Counted from the stretch's first letter, positions 16,203-25,112 are shown. The stretch is DNA of 64,000 nt from DASRDZ01 sp035569495 (GCA_035569495.1 DATMMX010000047.1:62001-126000), one strand, 5' to 3'. The notes: a model not told the origin generated them from the sequence alone. Translations and numbers: made by a program.

Positions 16203-19200
16203 GCCGCCTGCGCCTGCTGGTCGCCTGCACCCTGGTCGCCCTGGGCACGGCTGCGGTCGCCGACGTCGCCGTGGCCGCCTTCTCGCGCGTCGACCGGGTG
16301 AGCTACACGCCGGCGTTCCACGGCGCCGCCTGGGTGTCGTCGCCACAGGCGGCGCCGCGCGCCTGGTTCCGGCTGCCGCTGGCGCTCGACCGCCGGCCCG
16401 ACGCGGTCAGCATCCAGCTCGACGCGGACCAGACCTGGACGCTCTACGCCAACGGCGTGGCCCTTGGCGACGACAAGGCCGACCTGGCCGCGGGGTTCGC
16501 CGCGGTGCACACCATGGACCTGACCGCGCTCATGGTCGGCGGCGACAACGTCATCGGGGTCACCGTGGTCAACGACAACCGCGGCGCCGCCGCGCTGCGC
16601 GCCGAGGTCACGGTGGTGCAGGGGGGCAGACGCACCGAGCTGCTCACCGGCACCGCCCACTGGCGGGCCACCGCCGACGTGGCCGCGGTGGAGACGCCCG
16701 GGCTGGGGCCGGCCGCGATGACCTGGCCGGGCAACCCAGGCACCGGCGGGGTGCGCCTCGCCCCGGGCCAGACCATCGTCCCCGGCGCCGCCGGGCAGCT
16801 CGGCGTGGGCGCCGCACACAAGCCGTCGTCGAGCCTGCTCACCCCCGGGCAGGCGGCGCCCGCGGCGGCGGCGCAGCAGCCGTTGAGCTCGGCGCTGCAG
16901 GGGGCGCTGGGCAGCCTCGGCGGCAACGGCACCACCGTGGCGGGCGTGGCGGGGGCGAGCGGCGTGCCCCAGGCCGCCGGGCAGGCCGCGCCGGCGGCGT
17001 CGGCGACGCCCGCCCCGCGCGGATCGACGCGCGCCTCGCAGGCGCAGACGGTCACGCCCAAGCTGCTCGCCCAGGTCGACGCCGCCAACTTCTCCATCCC
17101 CGGCTTCGCCGATCCGTCGTGGGCGGCGGCGCCGGCGGTGCAGCCGCCGCGGGGTGACGTCAGCGCGGCCGTCCCCGCGTGGGTCACCGAGCAGCCGCTG
17201 GGCGCCCAGGTGGTGACGGCGCCCGGCGCGCCCACGCTGCTGACGGTGATGGCCACGGTGACCGTCCGCGACGGCGCCTCCGACGGCTGGCTGCGCGTCG
17301 GCGCTGCGGGTACCGCATCTCTCTACATCGATGGGCAGCTGGTCATCCCCCAGGTGGGCGCGACGGTGCCCTCCCCGGACGCCTTCGGCGGTTCCGGCAC
17401 CAGCGGCGCCGACCCCTGGCGGCAGTCGTCGCCGCCGCTCAACGTGCCCCGGCAGAGCACCGGGCTGCGCGCCGCGGTGCCCTTCGTCAGCGCGTACCAC
17501 CTCGGCCCGCTGCTGCACCAGGGAAGCAACCTGCTCGCCCTGGTGGTCACCTCGGGCGCCGCGCCCAGCGCCTACATGGACGGGCGGTTCACCACCGGCG
17601 GGGGGGAGGTGGCCATCGGCAGCGGCGCGGTATGGACCGCCCGGTCCACACCGGGTTCGCTCACCGAGGCGGCGGCGACGCCCGCGCAGCCGCTGGGCAC
17701 GGTGAATGCGGCGTGGCGCAACCGTCCCCCCGTGGTGCCCATCGACTCGGCGATGCTCAACCGTCCTGACAGCCTGCTCTGGGGACCGCGGCTGCTCGCC
17801 GTGGCCCTGATCCCCGGGGCCTGGGTGCTGATCGCCGCCGTGGCACGGCTGCGCGGGCGGCTGCGGCTCGGCACCCTGCTCGGCGTGGGCGCGATGGGCA
17901 TGGCGCCCGCGCTGGTGGCCACCGAGATCGTCGGTGAGCTGGCCCGGCTGCCCAGCTTCCGGCCGCCGGGGGTGCTGGTGCCGCCCACCGCGCTGGCGCT
18001 GCTCGGCGCCTCGGTCGGCGGTGACCTGCTCGCCACCGTGCTGGCGCTGCGCTCGGCCGGCCTCGGCCGGTTGGGGCGGCGGCTGCTGGCGCTGCGGCGG
18101 CGTCCCGCGGCCCTGGTGGTCCGGCTGCGGCGGCGCGCGGCGGGTGCGGCGGGGGCGTTCGGGACCGTCGTGGCGCATGCCCCTGTCCCCGCACCCGCCG
18201 GAGCACCCGCGGGGTGGGCGGTGGCGCGCCGCGCGGTGGCGCTTGGCGGTGGCGGCCGGGGCTGGAACCTGTCGGCCGCCTCCGGCGCCGTGGCGGGACG
18301 GCTGCCGGGGCTGCGTCCCCTGCCCGCGCTGTCGCTGCGCTCTCTGCTCGCCCGGCTCGGCGGCGGCGCGCTGTGGCTGGCTCATCGCTGGAGCGCCTGC
18401 GCGGTGGCGGCGGTGGCCGGCGGCATGGGGCTGCTCAACGCCTACCGGCTCGACTACCAGCCGTTCTGGCAGGACGAGTTGTTCAGCCTGGCCGGCGCGC
18501 GCGGCATCCGCGCCCACGGGCTGCCCATCTGGCCGTCCGGCTTCCAGTACTGGAAGGGCGAGATCTACAGCGTCACCATCGCCGTGGTGGGGCGCATCTT
18601 CGGCGACACGCCGACGGCGCTGCGCATGGTGTCGGTGGTGCTCTTCGCGGCCACCATCGCGGTCTTCGGGCTGATGCTGGTGCCCGAGGTGATCGGGCGG
18701 GGCCGCCGCTGGCTGCAGGTCGGCCTGACGGTTCTCTTCGCCACCGCGCCGGCGCAGATGACCTGGGCCCGCGAGGCGCGCATGTATCAGCTCGCCGACT
18801 TCTTCATGGTGCTGTTCCTCGCCCTCTTCCTGCGCGCCCTGCGCCGGCCGACGACGCGCAACATCTGCTTTGCCACGCTGGCACTTCTGGGCATGTACCT
18901 GTCCCACGAGGAGACCTTCATCGCCCTGCCCGCGGTGGCCGTGGTCGGCGTGCTCGCGCTGCGTTCGCAGCTCTGGCGCAACCGGCGCTGGATCGTCTTC
19001 GGCGGGGCGGCGTTCGCCGTCATCGGCGCGCAGGCGCTGCTCGCCTTCAAGGTGCAGCCGCAGTGGTTCGGCGCCGACCACAGCAACCGTCCCTACGTCG
19101 GCTTCGACACCACCGATGCCTGGTACTACTTCAGCACGGTGTTCTTCAAGGGCGGCGGCGGGCTGGCGCTGGTGACAACGCTGGCGACATTGGGCAGCGT

Positions 19201-19933
19201 GGTCGGGCTGGTGCGGCGCAACCTGGTGCGCAATTACCTGAGCGGCTTTCTCTGGCTGGAGATGCTGATGCTCAGCGTCGTCTTCGCGCCGCGGATCACG
19301 CGCTACACGTTCATCGTGCTGCCGCCGCTGTTCCTGCTCGCCGCCTTCGGCGCGCAGGACCTGCTCGACGGCGCGCGCCGCCTGCTCACGCCGCGTGGTG
19401 CACCGCCGCGACTCGCGCGCGCCATGCAGGGCATGGCCACCGCGGGCCTGGCCACGGTGGTGATGTGGCTGGGCGTGTCACAGCCGGTGTCGGTGCAGGC
19501 GTACGGACTGGCCGTCGCCGATGCGACCAGCTCGCCGGCGCAGATGCAGTACGTCGACTACCAGTACGTCACCGACTACATGAAGCGGAACTGGCGGCCC
19601 GGCGACATGTGGGTGGCCGCGGCGCCGCCCAACATCGCCGCGGAATACCTCGGCCGCCCGCCCGACCGCATCATCCAGACCCACTCCAACGACCGCTTCT
19701 TCTACATGTTCGAGAAGAACGGGCAGGCGGTGGACACCCAGTATGGCGTGCCCGTGGTGCTCGCCCCGTCCGACCTGCAGCGGCTGCTGGAGGGGCACCA
19801 CCGCGTCTGGCTGGTCACCGACGACACCCGCTACCTTGCCGGGTTGCCGCCTGGGTTCATCGGCGTGATCAACCAGCACTTCGCCAAGGTGGCGGAGGGG
19901 GCCAGCTCGGCCGTCTACCTGGGCTATGGATGA
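16199..19933 (+). CDS. Very large GT-C (PMT/ArnT-type) glycosyltransferase with extracytoplasmic sugar-binding-like modules
   Basis: A 1244-residue membrane protein. After an N-terminal helix (residues 5-27) comes a beta-sandwich reminiscent of galactose-binding domains (about 30-160; WTLYANGVALGDD, then MDLTALMVGGDNVIGVTV). An Ala/Pro/Gln linker and a second beta-module (about 325-490; DGWLRVGAAGTASLYIDGQL) follow, then three membrane helices (about 535-620) and a basic linker. The C-terminal half is a GT-C transferase. Its first loop carries the acidic pair Asp759-Glu760 in FWQDELFSLAG, and TWAREARMYQLADFF and many helices follow. GT-C enzymes use polyprenyl-phosphate sugars on the outer face, matching the upstream GT2. 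No ordinary ArnT has such N-terminal modules. The start overlaps the previous stop (GTGA). Confidence 0.8.
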   Translation: MSRLRLLVACTLVALGTAAVADVAVAAFSRVDRVSYTPAFHGAAWVSSPQAAPRAWFRLPLALDRRPDAVSIQLDADQTWTLYANGVALGDDKADLAAGFAAVHTMDLTALMVGGDNVIGVTVVNDNRGAAALRAEVTVVQGGRRTELLTGTAHWRATADVAAVETPGLGPAAMTWPGNPGTGGVRLAPGQTIVPGAAGQLGVGAAHKPSSSLLTPGQAAPAAAAQQPLSSALQGALGSLGGNGTTVAGVAGASGVPQAAGQAAPAASATPAPRGSTRASQAQTVTPKLLAQVDAANFSIPGFADPSWAAAPAVQPPRGDVSAAVPAWVTEQPLGAQVVTAPGAPTLLTVMATVTVRDGASDGWLRVGAAGTASLYIDGQLVIPQVGATVPSPDAFGGSGTSGADPWRQSSPPLNVPRQSTGLRAAVPFVSAYHLGPLLHQGSNLLALVVTSGAAPSAYMDGRFTTGGGEVAIGSGAVWTARSTPGSLTEAAATPAQPLGTVNAAWRNRPPVVPIDSAMLNRPDSLLWGPRLLAVALIPGAWVLIAAVARLRGRLRLGTLLGVGAMGMAPALVATEIVGELARLPSFRPPGVLVPPTALALLGASVGGDLLATVLALRSAGLGRLGRRLLALRRRPAALVVRLRRRAAGAAGAFGTVVAHAPVPAPAGAPAGWAVARRAVALGGGGRGWNLSAASGAVAGRLPGLRPLPALSLRSLLARLGGGALWLAHRWSACAVAAVAGGMGLLNAYRLDYQPFWQDELFSLAGARGIRAHGLPIWPSGFQYWKGEIYSVTIAVVGRIFGDTPTALRMVSVVLFAATIAVFGLMLVPEVIGRGRRWLQVGLTVLFATAPAQMTWAREARMYQLADFFMVLFLALFLRALRRPTTRNICFATLALLGMYLSHEETFIALPAVAVVGVLALRSQLWRNRRWIVFGGAAFAVIGAQALLAFKVQPQWFGADHSNRPYVGFDTTDAWYYFSTVFFKGGGGLALVTTLATLGSVVGLVRRNLVRNYLSGFLWLEMLMLSVVFAPRITRYTFIVLPPLFLLAAFGAQDLLDGARRLLTPRGAPPRLARAMQGMATAGLATVVMWLGVSQPVSVQAYGLAVADATSSPAQMQYVDYQYVTDYMKRNWRPGDMWVAAAPPNIAAEYLGRPPDRIIQTHSNDRFFYMFEKNGQAVDTQYGVPVVLAPSDLQRLLEGHHRVWLVTDDTRYLAGLPPGFIGVINQHFAKVAEGASSAVYLGYG

Positions 19934-21375
19934 GGCGGATGCGGCTCGCGCTCGTGGCCGTTGTGGCGCTGTGCGTGAGCGGCTGCTCGTCGGGGCGGGC
20001 CACGGGGGCGACGCCGAGCCCGCTGGCACCGCTGTCCAGCGTTGCGGGCCCCTCGGTTGTGGCGGGCGGGGACGCTCCGAGTGTCACGCCGGGCGCGCCC
20101 GACACGGGCACCGGTGCGCCGGCGTCCGCGGCGCTGCAGGTGGAGCAGGACGTTCTCGCCAACATTGGCCAGAACGGGTGGGACAGCGCGGCCGGCCTCA
20201 ACGGGGGGCTCGGGCAGCTCTGGATCAACTGGCGCACCGGATCCACACCGCTGAGCACCAACTGGAACAACGTGCCCGCCGCGGAGTGCACGGTCGGCGG
20301 CGGCGGCACCCCGCAGTGCACCAGCTCGCCGCCGCGCACCGACCGGCTCACCGACCTGCGCTACCTGCACGCCCTGGCCCTGTACCGCAACCAGCATCCC
20401 GGCGACACCCGCTTCGACGCGCAGTTCAGCCGGTGGGCGGGGATCGTCAAGTCACTGTGGGGGCGCCCCCGCGACGAGCGGGGCTGGACGTACGAGGTGC
20501 TGGTCGACATCACCCGGCTCACCGGCGACGGCTTCTACGCGGCCGCGGCGGCGCAGCAGGCGCACTACTACAGCGCCACCGTCTTCCACGCCTCGTGCGG
20601 CTGCCTGTACTTCACCGACACGGCGCACCCGCGCGGCTTCTACCGGCCGGTGGACACCGTCGAGGAGGCCGCCGCCCTCGCCGAGGAGGGCGCGCGCACC
20701 GGCAACCAGACGTACATCGCGCAGGCGCGCACCGCATTGCAATTCCTCCTCGCCCACGGCTACCTGCGCGCCTGGCACGCCTTTCCCTACGCCTGGGACC
20801 AGGTGCTCAATGCCGACGGGTCGGTCAACAGCAGCCCGGTCTTCGCCGCGGGGCTGCCCAACGCCGGGCAGGAGGTGCGGGTGATCTGGCTGGCCCAGGA
20901 GGCGCAGACCCTGCTCCACGCCACCCGCGCCACCGGCGACACCCGCTACAGCACCCTGGCCACCGAGCTGCTCGACGCCATCACCCCGGCGCAGAACACG
21001 CTGGGCCTGTGGGACAGCGCGCACGGCGGCTACTGCGAGAAGGCCACCTTCTCTGGCAGCGGATTGGCCCAGCCGGGCTCGCCGTCTGTGGGTTGCTCGA
21101 AGAAGGAGGCGGGGCGGCAGCTCGTCGTGCTCGACGCGGTGCGAGTGGCGGCGACGGTTGGGCTGGGCAGCCGCTACGCGGACCTGCAGCAGCGCATGAC
21201 CGCACTTGCGGTCGGTCCTGACTATTACTCGCACGGCGCCGGCTACGTGTACGAGGTGGCCCCGGACTACAGCCTCTTCCTCAACCACAGCGTGCCCGAG
21301 GACTGGGTCACCACCGAGGCGGACGGCATCGCCCTGGAGGCGCTCTTCGCGCTCAGCGACCCCTCGCCCTGGTAG
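19930..21375 (+). CDS. Lipoprotein resembling alpha/alpha-barrel carbohydrate-active enzymes
   Basis: A 481-residue exported lipoprotein: residues 1-18 are a signal with lipobox VSGC (Cys19), followed by a Ser/Thr/Pro linker to about 60. The remainder is made of repeated helical pairs like those of alpha/alpha-toroid glycoside hydrolases and polysaccharide lyases (TDLRYLHALALYRNQHPGD, YEVLVDITRLTGDGFYAAA, YLRAWHAFPYAWDQ). An aromatic, acidic region near the end (NHSVPEDWVTTEADGIALEA) could hold active-site residues. I cannot name the family. As the last gene of the operon, coupled by ATGA, it may trim or release the polysaccharide outside the cell. Confidence 0.7.
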   Translation: MRRMRLALVAVVALCVSGCSSGRATGATPSPLAPLSSVAGPSVVAGGDAPSVTPGAPDTGTGAPASAALQVEQDVLANIGQNGWDSAAGLNGGLGQLWINWRTGSTPLSTNWNNVPAAECTVGGGGTPQCTSSPPRTDRLTDLRYLHALALYRNQHPGDTRFDAQFSRWAGIVKSLWGRPRDERGWTYEVLVDITRLTGDGFYAAAAAQQAHYYSATVFHASCGCLYFTDTAHPRGFYRPVDTVEEAAALAEEGARTGNQTYIAQARTALQFLLAHGYLRAWHAFPYAWDQVLNADGSVNSSPVFAAGLPNAGQEVRVIWLAQEAQTLLHATRATGDTRYSTLATELLDAITPAQNTLGLWDSAHGGYCEKATFSGSGLAQPGSPSVGCSKKEAGRQLVVLDAVRVAATVGLGSRYADLQQRMTALAVGPDYYSHGAGYVYEVAPDYSLFLNHSVPEDWVTTEADGIALEALFALSDPSPW

Positions 21376-21399
21376 GGCCTCGGTCGGCTGCGCTTGTGG

Positions 21400-22632
21400 T
21401 CAGCTGACGACGCGGTACGAGGGGGTCGCGCGTCCCATGGCGAGCTGCACCACGCCGAGCAGCGGCGCGTGCGGACCGAGGGCCGTGAGCTGCACGGGGA
21501 CGGGTTCGACGGGCAGGGCGTGGCGGGCGACCGAGGCGCGCACCGCGTCGACATAGGCGCCGCTCATCATGGCCAGCGGGCCGCCGAGGACGATGGCGGT
21601 GGGGGAGAGGAGGTCGATGACGTAGGCGATGGCGCGGCCGAGGTGGTCGCCGGCCAGGCCGATCACCGCCAGGGCGTCGGGGTTCCCCGCGTCGGCGAGG
21701 CGAGCCACCACGTCGGCGGTGACCTGGCCGCGGTAGGCGGAGAGGGCAGCGCCGGCACCGCGCTCGATCGCCTCCTCGGCGAGGCGGGCGATGGCGGTGC
21801 TGCCGGCCATGGTCTCGACGCAGCCGCGGTTGCCGCAGCTGCAGCGGACGCCGTTGTCAATGGCGGGGGCGTGGCCGATCTCGCCGGCGAAGCCGCGGGC
21901 TCCGGTGAAGAGGGTGCGGTCGATGACGATGCCGGCGCCGATGCCGCTGCCCGCGTACACCCAGACCAGCGAGGCGTGGTCGGCGCCCGAGAGGCGGGCC
22001 TCGGCGATGGCGGCGGCGTGCGTGCTGTTGGCGACCACGGCGGGAACGCGCAGTGCGGCCTCGATGCGCTGGCGCACCGGCGCGTCGCGCCAGCCGATGT
22101 TGGGGGCGACGATGCAGCGGCCGGTGTCGACGTCGACCAGGCCCGGCACCGCGATGCCCGCGCCACGGAGCTGGTCGCGCTTGACGCCCGCGCTGGCGGT
22201 GGCCTCGCGCAACGCCTTCTGCGCGTCACGGACCGACTGGTCCAGATCGCCGTGCACGGCCGGGGTGGTGCTGGTGGCGACCAGGTTGCCGAGGCCGTCG
22301 GCGATGGCGACGTGGGTGGTGTTGACGCCGAACTGGATGCCAGCGAAGGCGACGGCGCGCTCGTTGTAGACGAGCAGCGACGGGGGCCGGCCGGTGCGGT
22401 GGGTGGCCACCTCGGTCCCCATCTCGCGCACCAGGCCGCCGCCGACCAGGTCCTCGATGATCGAGGAGACGGTCGGCTTGGAGAGGCCGGTCCGGCGCGA
22501 CAGCTCCACTCGCGAGACCGGACGCCCCTCGCGCAGGATGTCGAGCACGATGGAGCGGTTGACCTCGCGCATGGTGTGGTGGGCCACCTTGGTGCCGGAG
22601 GCCCGCCGCACCAGCAGCTCGTCGGTGCTCAC
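21400..22632 (-). CDS. ROK-family transcriptional repressor
   Basis: A 410-residue regulator with an N-terminal winged helix (about 20-80; VSRVELSRRTGLSKPTVSSIIEDL) and a ROK sugar-kinase-like domain. The zinc site CSCGNRGCVE is complete, as is the phosphate/sugar region VYAGSGIGAGIVIDRTLFTGARGFAGEIGH. Such proteins (NagC, XylR types) repress carbohydrate genes and are released by a sugar or sugar phosphate. The position next to the glycosidase island and the palindromic AT-rich promoters there make it the prime candidate regulator. It starts with GTG, has no ribosome-binding site and has TAGGAT 6 nt upstream. It follows the esterase-SDR-dioxygenase operon but appears to have its own promoter. 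Confidence 0.93.
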   Translation of the reverse strand: MSTDELLVRRASGTKVAHHTMREVNRSIVLDILREGRPVSRVELSRRTGLSKPTVSSIIEDLVGGGLVREMGTEVATHRTGRPPSLLVYNERAVAFAGIQFGVNTTHVAIADGLGNLVATSTTPAVHGDLDQSVRDAQKALREATASAGVKRDQLRGAGIAVPGLVDVDTGRCIVAPNIGWRDAPVRQRIEAALRVPAVVANSTHAAAIAEARLSGADHASLVWVYAGSGIGAGIVIDRTLFTGARGFAGEIGHAPAIDNGVRCSCGNRGCVETMAGSTAIARLAEEAIERGAGAALSAYRGQVTADVVARLADAGNPDALAVIGLAGDHLGRAIAYVIDLLSPTAIVLGGPLAMMSGAYVDAVRASVARHALPVEPVPVQLTALGPHAPLLGVVQLAMGRATPSYRVVS

Positions 22633-22638
22633 CGCCTG

Positions 22639-22644
22639 ATCCTA
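22639..22644 (-). promoter_or_regulatory. -10 element TAGGAT of the leaderless ROK gene
   Basis: On the minus strand TAGGAT is followed by 6 nt and then GTG, the same hexamer and spacing as before the gene at 3988. No ribosome-binding site is present. It lies in the 38-nt gap between the esterase and ROK genes. Confidence 0.45.
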
Positions 22645-22670
22645 CCCCATCCCCCTCCGGGCGACCGCCG

Positions 22671-23486
22671 CTATGTTCGGGTTACTTCCGAACCAGCCAG
22701 GGCGGGCGCGGCGAGGTCGCCGTGGGCGCCGAGGTGGAAGCGCAGGTGGTCGGCGAGGCGGCCCCTCCAGTAGCCCCAGTCGTGGCCGCCGGGCCGTTCG
22801 ACGTAGCCGTGGGCGACACCGAGGCGGTCGAGGTGGGCGTGGAAGCCGCGGCTGGCGTCGAGCAGCGGGTCCTCGGTGCCGCAGTCGAGGGCGAGGCGCA
22901 GCCCGGTGCGGCGTGCCGGGTCGCTGACCAGCGAGGTGATGTCGTGCGCCGCCATCAGCGCGTCGTCGTCGCCCCACATGCGCCGGCGCGCGTCGGGGAC
23001 GTACTGGAACAGTCGCTGCGGGTCGAAGAAGCCGCTGGTCGCCGAGGCGCTGTCGAAGGTGCCGGGGTTGCGCAAGGCCAGCAGCAGGGCGCCGTAGCCG
23101 CCCATCGACAGCCCGGCGACGTGGCGGTCGGACGGGACGGGCAGCTCGGCGTCGATCCAGGGCAGCAGCTCGCCCACCAGGTACGTCTCCGCGGCGGTGG
23201 TGCCGTCGACCCAGTCGCAGTAACCCGAGCCCAGCTCGGCGCCGGTGTCGCCCGCCATCACCAGGCAGAACGGCGGCAGCTCGCCCGCGGCGACCAGGCG
23301 TGCCGCGGTACGGTCGGCGGCACCCTTCTCCCACCATACGAATCCACCGGCGTCGCGGACGCCGTGCAGCAGCACCACCACGGGCAGGTCGCGACCTGGG
23401 TGGCCGGGCGGCATCCACGTCCAGTGCTCCAGCCGGCGGCGGTTGGCCAGGCTGAAGATGGTGTGGCCGGCCAGGCCCTCAGCCAT
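22671..23486 (-). CDS. Esterase of the enterochelin-esterase/esterase D type
   Basis: A 271-residue alpha/beta-hydrolase of the PF00756 'putative esterase' family. The nucleophile elbow is GLSMGGYGAL with Ser127, the acid region is DCGTEDPLLDAS and the catalytic His lies in ERPGGHDWGYW. An oxyanion-like LLHGVRDAGG precedes them. No signal peptide, so it is cytoplasmic. The family cleaves acyl esters, including S-formylglutathione, siderophores and acetyl or feruloyl sugars. In this operon it may deacylate an imported glycoside. The ATG at 23486 lies 8 nt inside the end of the SDR gene, showing translational coupling. The reading frame continues upstream but only as a shadow of the SDR gene. 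Confidence 0.88.
   Translation of the reverse strand: MAEGLAGHTIFSLANRRRLEHWTWMPPGHPGRDLPVVVLLHGVRDAGGFVWWEKGAADRTAARLVAAGELPPFCLVMAGDTGAELGSGYCDWVDGTTAAETYLVGELLPWIDAELPVPSDRHVAGLSMGGYGALLLALRNPGTFDSASATSGFFDPQRLFQYVPDARRRMWGDDDALMAAHDITSLVSDPARRTGLRLALDCGTEDPLLDASRGFHAHLDRLGVAHGYVERPGGHDWGYWRGRLADHLRFHLGAHGDLAAPALAGSEVTRT
22675..22693. repeat. Inverted repeat at the esterase/ROK junction
   Basis: GTTCGG and CCGAAC flank a 7-nt centre (GTTACTT) over the last codons of the esterase gene, about 30-50 nt upstream of the ROK -10 element. The centre contains TTAC, as do the three GH31 promoter regions. It may be a hairpin ending the upstream message or an autoregulatory site; chance is not excluded. 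Confidence 0.3.
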
Positions 23487-24243
23487 CGGCCGCCGCCTCG
23501 AAGCGCGCCATGCGGGCGCGGATGTGGGCGAGGTCGGCGTCGTGCAGCGAGCGCACCACGGCCATGCCCAGCTGCAGGTGCGGCGGCGCGCAGAGCATCG
23601 TGGCGATGGTCTCGGCGACGTCCTCGGGCCGCAGGAAGCCGTCCAGCGCCTCGCGCGGCAGCGGAGTTGCGGACGCGGACGACCAGAACGCGGTGTCCAC
23701 CCCGCCGGGGAAGACGCCGTGCACGCGCACGCCGCAGAGGCGCCCCTCTTCGGCGATGGCCTCGGTGAAGCCGCGCACCGCGAACTTGGTTGCGCAGTAG
23801 ACGGATTCACCGGGCTCGCCGCGCAGCCCGGCGGTCGACACCACGTTGACGATCTGCCCACCGCCGCCCACCGCCATGGCGCAGAAGGCTTCGCGACAGA
23901 GCAGCACGACGGCGCGGACGTTGACGTGCCACATCAGGTCGAGGTCGGCGGTGCTGATGTGTTCCACCGGCGCATGCCGGGCCAGTCCCGCGTTGTTGAC
24001 CAGCACGTCGAGACGGCCGTGCCGCGCCAGCACGGCGGCGAGCGCCGCGGTCACCGCGCCGTCGTCACCGACGTCGACCACTACGCCCTCACCCCAGGAT
24101 GCGTCGCGCACCGACGCCGCGACGTCGAAGCCGACCACCTCGGCACCGCGCCGGGCCAGCGCTCTCGCGGTGGCGGCGCCGATGCCCGCGGCGGCGCCGG
24201 TGACCACGGCGACCTGGCCACGAAGCGGAAGGGGCGTCTCCAT
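23479..24243 (-). CDS. Short-chain dehydrogenase/reductase (classical SDR)
   Basis: A 254-residue NAD(P)-dependent oxidoreductase. It has the cofactor motif VTGAAAGIGAATA, the NNAG motif in LDVLVNNAGLARHAPV, the catalytic Ser in IVNVVSTAGLRG and the YxxxK pair in ESVYCATKFAV. Asp after the second strand (VVGFDVAASV) suggests NAD rather than NADP. The substrate is probably an alcohol or sugar in the same pathway as the neighbouring dioxygenase and esterase. The gene begins 22 nt after the dioxygenase stop codon and overlaps the esterase start by 8 nt. No ribosome-binding site is obvious before the ATG. Confidence 0.9.
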   Translation of the reverse strand: METPLPLRGQVAVVTGAAAGIGAATARALARRGAEVVGFDVAASVRDASWGEGVVVDVGDDGAVTAALAAVLARHGRLDVLVNNAGLARHAPVEHISTADLDLMWHVNVRAVVLLCREAFCAMAVGGGGQIVNVVSTAGLRGEPGESVYCATKFAVRGFTEAIAEEGRLCGVRVHGVFPGGVDTAFWSSASATPLPREALDGFLRPEDVAETIATMLCAPPHLQLGMAVVRSLHDADLAHIRARMARFEAAADG

Positions 24244-24265
24244 TGTGCGAGCGGGGGTGCGCGGC

Positions 24266-25096
24266 CTAGCCGGCGCGGTGGTAGAGGAGCGGGTTGATCT
24301 CGCTCGCCGCGAGGTCGCCGGGGTGCAGGCCGGGCAGCCACCGCCCCAGGTCGGCGCGGCGCTCGTCGCTGTCGGCGGGGCCGACGCGCGTGCCGTCGGC
24401 GAAGTAGATCACCGTCATCACCTCGCGCATGGCGCCGGTCTGGTTGCCCGGGGCGCGGTGCACCATCCAGCCGTCGTGGAAGGTCGCGTCGCCGGAGCGG
24501 AGGGGGCCGACGGCGGCGATCGGCGCGCCGGTCTCGGCCAGCTTCTGGGTGAAGTGGGCGTCCGAGTCGTCGGAGATGCGGGTGCCGCGCATGTCGGCGT
24601 TGCGGTGCGAGCCGGTGGCGAACTCCATGCCCGCCTCGACGTCGACCAGCGGCATCCACATGGTGACCGTGTGGTCGGTGTCGAGCGGCCAGTAGTAGCG
24701 GTCCTGGTGCCACGGGGTGTGGCCGCCGCCGGGCTCCTTGAACAGCGCCTGGTCGTGGTAGAGGCGGACGCCGTCGACGCCCATCAGGTCGGCGGCCATC
24801 CTGGCGAAGCGGTGGGCGAGCACGAAGCGGGCCACCGCCGGGTCGCGCAGCCAGATGTTCCAGACCTGCAGGAAGGCCCTGCCGTAGGTGTCGCGCTCCT
24901 CCAGGGGGCGGTGCTCCTGGTTGAGGCGGCGCACGGCGGCGCCGATGTGTTCGCGGTACGCGCTCAGCTCGGACGGGGTGCAGACGCCGGGCACGACCAG
25001 GTGGCCGTCGCGGCGGAAGGCGGCCACCTGGGCGGCATCCAGGTGATGCTCGCCGGTCAGCGCGGGCAGGGTGGTGGCGTCGAGGGTGCTGCTCAC
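24266..25096 (-). CDS. Phytanoyl-CoA dioxygenase (PhyH) family protein, copy 1
   Basis: A 276-residue Fe(II)/2-oxoglutarate-dependent oxygenase. The metal-binding His-x-Asp is in HTPWHQDRYYW and the distal His in GWMVHRAPGNQT; an Arg needed for 2-oxoglutarate can be placed downstream (REVMTVIYF follows). FRRDGHLVVPGVCTPSEL is the typical N-terminal segment. The bacterial family hydroxylates very diverse small molecules, so the name does not imply phytanoyl-CoA. The GTG at 25096 has the ribosome-binding site GGAAGGA. It is the first gene of the dioxygenase-SDR-esterase operon and is divergent from a GH31 gene with which it shares a 43-nt promoter region. Confidence 0.9.
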   Translation of the reverse strand: MSSTLDATTLPALTGEHHLDAAQVAAFRRDGHLVVPGVCTPSELSAYREHIGAAVRRLNQEHRPLEERDTYGRAFLQVWNIWLRDPAVARFVLAHRFARMAADLMGVDGVRLYHDQALFKEPGGGHTPWHQDRYYWPLDTDHTVTMWMPLVDVEAGMEFATGSHRNADMRGTRISDDSDAHFTQKLAETGAPIAAVGPLRSGDATFHDGWMVHRAPGNQTGAMREVMTVIYFADGTRVGPADSDERRADLGRWLPGLHPGDLAASEINPLLYHRAG

Positions 25097-25112
25097 TGGT
25101 CCTTCCAGAAAA

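Noticed and set aside
16181..19081. 966-codon open frame on the minus strand opposite the GT-C gene
   Set aside because: Low-complexity shadow of high GC third positions; no ribosome-binding site and no homology-like segments.
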